Of a stretch of DNA of 6,670 bases, positions 5,485 through 6,670 are shown piece after piece; position 1 is the first letter of the stretch, and each line of letters begins with the position of its first letter. The notes under the pieces are model-generated. The model did not search any database, was not told where the DNA came from, and saw only the letters and a list, made by a program, of their open reading frames with translations. A program made the position numbers and the translations under genes. Source of the stretch: an uncultured Collinsella sp. (GTDB lineage: Bacteria > Actinomycetota > Coriobacteriia > Coriobacteriales > Coriobacteriaceae); contig URZJ01000099.1 of the NCBI GenBank assembly GCA_900552395.1, positions 1 to 6,670 on the forward strand, in the 5' to 3' direction.

Positions 5485-6300
5485 CTATGCCATCCCCTCG
5501 ATAATCTTGGCAAGTTTTACCGCCTGCTCGGACGCCGTTCCCTCAACGGCCTCGCACGTTTGGTCACGGTCGGGCACAAACGAGCGCACGACCTGCGTCG
5601 GTGATCCGGCAAGGCCGCAACGCGAGGGATCGGCGTTTACGTCGGCAGCGCTGGCCACACGCACGTCTGCATCCTCGGCCGCGCGAATACCGGCAATACT
5701 CGGCATGCGCAGCTGGCCAATCTCCTTGGCGGTCGTCATCGCACACGGCATCTCCAGGTACACCGTCTCCTCGCCGGCATCGCAGCCGTGGACGAGCGCC
5801 AGCGAGCCACACGTCGTAAATCCCGCGCTCTGCACACAGCTCACGTCGGTCACGCAGGGGACCCCAAAGGCGCCGGCCAGCTCGGGGCCGATCTGGGCCG
5901 TATCGCCGTCCACTGCCATCTTGCCGCAGATGAGCAGGTCAAAGTCCTCATCGAGTGCCTCGATGCCGCATTTGAGGGCATAGGTGGTGGCTAGGGTATC
6001 GGCGCCCGCAAAGGCTCGGTCGGTCAGCAGCAGCGCGTCGTCGGCACCGCGGGCGATGCAGTCGCACAGCAGCGATTCGGTCGCGGGGATGCCCATCGAC
6101 ACCACCGTCACACGCACGTCCATGCCAAAGCCGATAAAGTCGTCCTTCAGCGCTAGCGCACATTCGAGAGCACTTGCATCGAAGGGATTAATGACCGCCT
6201 GCTTGCTATCACGCACGATAGTATTGGTCTTGGGGTCCATCTTGACCTCGGTGCTTCCGGGCACCGCCTTGACGCACACCACCATATGGAAATCACTCAT
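5485..6300 (-). CDS. etfB: Electron transfer flavoprotein beta subunit (bifurcating-type signature)
   Basis: EtfB pairs with EtfA and holds the second nucleotide cofactor. The product is 271 residues from ATG 6300. It has the typical N-terminus MVVCVKAVPGS (from residue 6), INPFDASALE (37-46), the helix ADTLATTYAL (100-109) and the signature VDGDTAQIGPE (130-140). That last motif, DGDTAQ-GPE, is the version seen in Etfs that carry a second FAD and take part in electron bifurcation; ordinary AMP-binding EtfB has a D-D-x-x-Q-T-G type sequence instead. The segment around CAMTTAKEIGQLRMPSIAGI (186-205) corresponds to the partner-recognition loop region. GTG at 6306 would give two more residues and a 4-base GTGA overlap with the upstream oxidase gene. 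ATG at 6300 is preferred because of codon and a GGGGG nine bases upstream, but either is possible. It abuts etfA directly. Confidence 0.93.
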   Translation of the reverse strand: MSDFHMVVCVKAVPGSTEVKMDPKTNTIVRDSKQAVINPFDASALECALALKDDFIGFGMDVRVTVVSMGIPATESLLCDCIARGADDALLLTDRAFAGADTLATTYALKCGIEALDEDFDLLICGKMAVDGDTAQIGPELAGAFGVPCVTDVSCVQSAGFTTCGSLALVHGCDAGEETVYLEMPCAMTTAKEIGQLRMPSIAGIRAAEDADVRVASAADVNADPSRCGLAGSPTQVVRSFVPDRDQTCEAVEGTASEQAVKLAKIIEGMA

Positions 6301-6302
6301 CT

Positions 6303-6670
6303 TCACGCGCCCCCTTTCTGGACGAGTTCATCCAAGAGCTTCTCCGTAAACAGGTTGCCGCGACCCAGCTGGCCGGCAGGATCGAGCTGGAGTTTGAGGC
6401 GCGCCGACTCGACCATGGCCTCGTGGCCGTACATCGTCTCCAAGAAGCCCGCCTTGATCTTGCCGACGCCGTGTTCGGCAGAAACGGCACCGCCCATGGC
6501 CGTGACCTCGGAAGCCCACTGGGCAAAGAGCTCTCCACCACGACGGTAGTCTTGCGCATCGCGCGGCAGGATGTTCACATGCAGATGGTTGTTCCCGATG
6601 TGTCCCCAGGCAGCAGACTCAAGCCCGCTTTCGGCCAGCGTGCGGCGATAGAGGGCCACGACATCGGCAA
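6303..6670 (-). CDS. FAD-binding oxidase C-terminal fragment (GlcD / lactate dehydrogenase-like), cut by window edge
   Basis: This is the end of a flavin dehydrogenase of the FAD-linked oxidase C-terminal family, whose members oxidise D-lactate, glycolate, 2-hydroxyglutarate and related 2-hydroxyacids. Only 121 residues lie inside the window; the frame stays open to the right edge, so the FAD-binding (PCMH-type) domain and start are not visible. Clear family marks are GHIGNNHLHVN (histidines near the flavin/metal site), GGAVSAEHGVGKIK, and a final LDPAGQLGRGNLF in place of the common LDPxGxLNPGK. Its TGA stop lies two bases before the etfB ATG at 6300 and overlaps the alternative GTG start at 6306. 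Location next to etfB and etfA makes it the probable electron donor to that Etf, like LctD in the Acetobacterium lactate dehydrogenase complex. The substrate cannot be told from this fragment; lactate is the leading guess. Confidence 0.9.
   Translation of the reverse strand, partial: ADVVALYRRTLAESGLESAAWGHIGNNHLHVNILPRDAQDYRRGGELFAQWASEVTAMGGAVSAEHGVGKIKAGFLETMYGHEAMVESARLKLQLDPAGQLGRGNLFTEKLLDELVQKGGA

Noticed and set aside
5135..5983. A 282-codon open frame on the plus strand spanning the etfA/etfB junction
   Set aside because: It is antisense to two well-supported genes, is rich in S, T, R and P, has no motif, and crosses a gene boundary that is clearly real on the other strand.

Overview
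The window suggests an anaerobic, moderately high-GC bacterium. The gene mix (an Etf-linked flavin oxidase cluster with a ferredoxin-fused EtfA, a KdgT permease, an AzlC/AzlD pair and a membrane diguanylate cyclase) would fit a gut Coriobacteriia member such as Collinsella. That placement is inference from gene content and style; no taxonomic marker lies in the window. All genes are on the minus strand except one HD-domain hydrolase gene.

Layout, left to right. 1-990 (minus): a seven-helix membrane protein with a C-terminal GGDEF domain, cut by the left edge. 991-1171: two hairpins that look like tandem terminators for the next gene, plus a near-palindrome in front of the GGDEF gene. 1172-2194 (minus): a KdgT-family 2-keto-3-deoxygluconate permease. 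2195-2336: its leader, with a possible operator, and a short hairpin after azlD. 2337-3342 (minus): azlC and azlD, overlapping and probably co-translated, encoding a branched-chain amino acid exporter pair. 3343-3469: a divergent intergenic region with a perfect 11-bp inverted repeat around a likely promoter. 3470-4282 (plus): an HD-domain metal-dependent phosphohydrolase. 4279-6670 (minus): the tail of a GlcD/lactate-dehydrogenase-type FAD oxidase, then etfB, then an etfA with two [4Fe-4S] motifs at its N-terminus. The three genes are packed with essentially no spacing.

How they work together: the last three genes form one electron-transfer unit. A flavin dehydrogenase would oxidise a 2-hydroxyacid such as lactate and pass electrons to an EtfAB of the bifurcating/confurcating type, as in the LctBCD lactate dehydrogenase of Acetobacterium. 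The other genes handle sugar-acid uptake, amino-acid export and cyclic-di-GMP signalling and show no clear functional tie to that unit. No mobile element, CRISPR array, tRNA or rRNA was seen. The main points for a second look are the confurcating Etf cluster, the inverted repeat between azlC and the HD gene, and the 4-bp tail-to-tail overlap of the HD gene with etfA.
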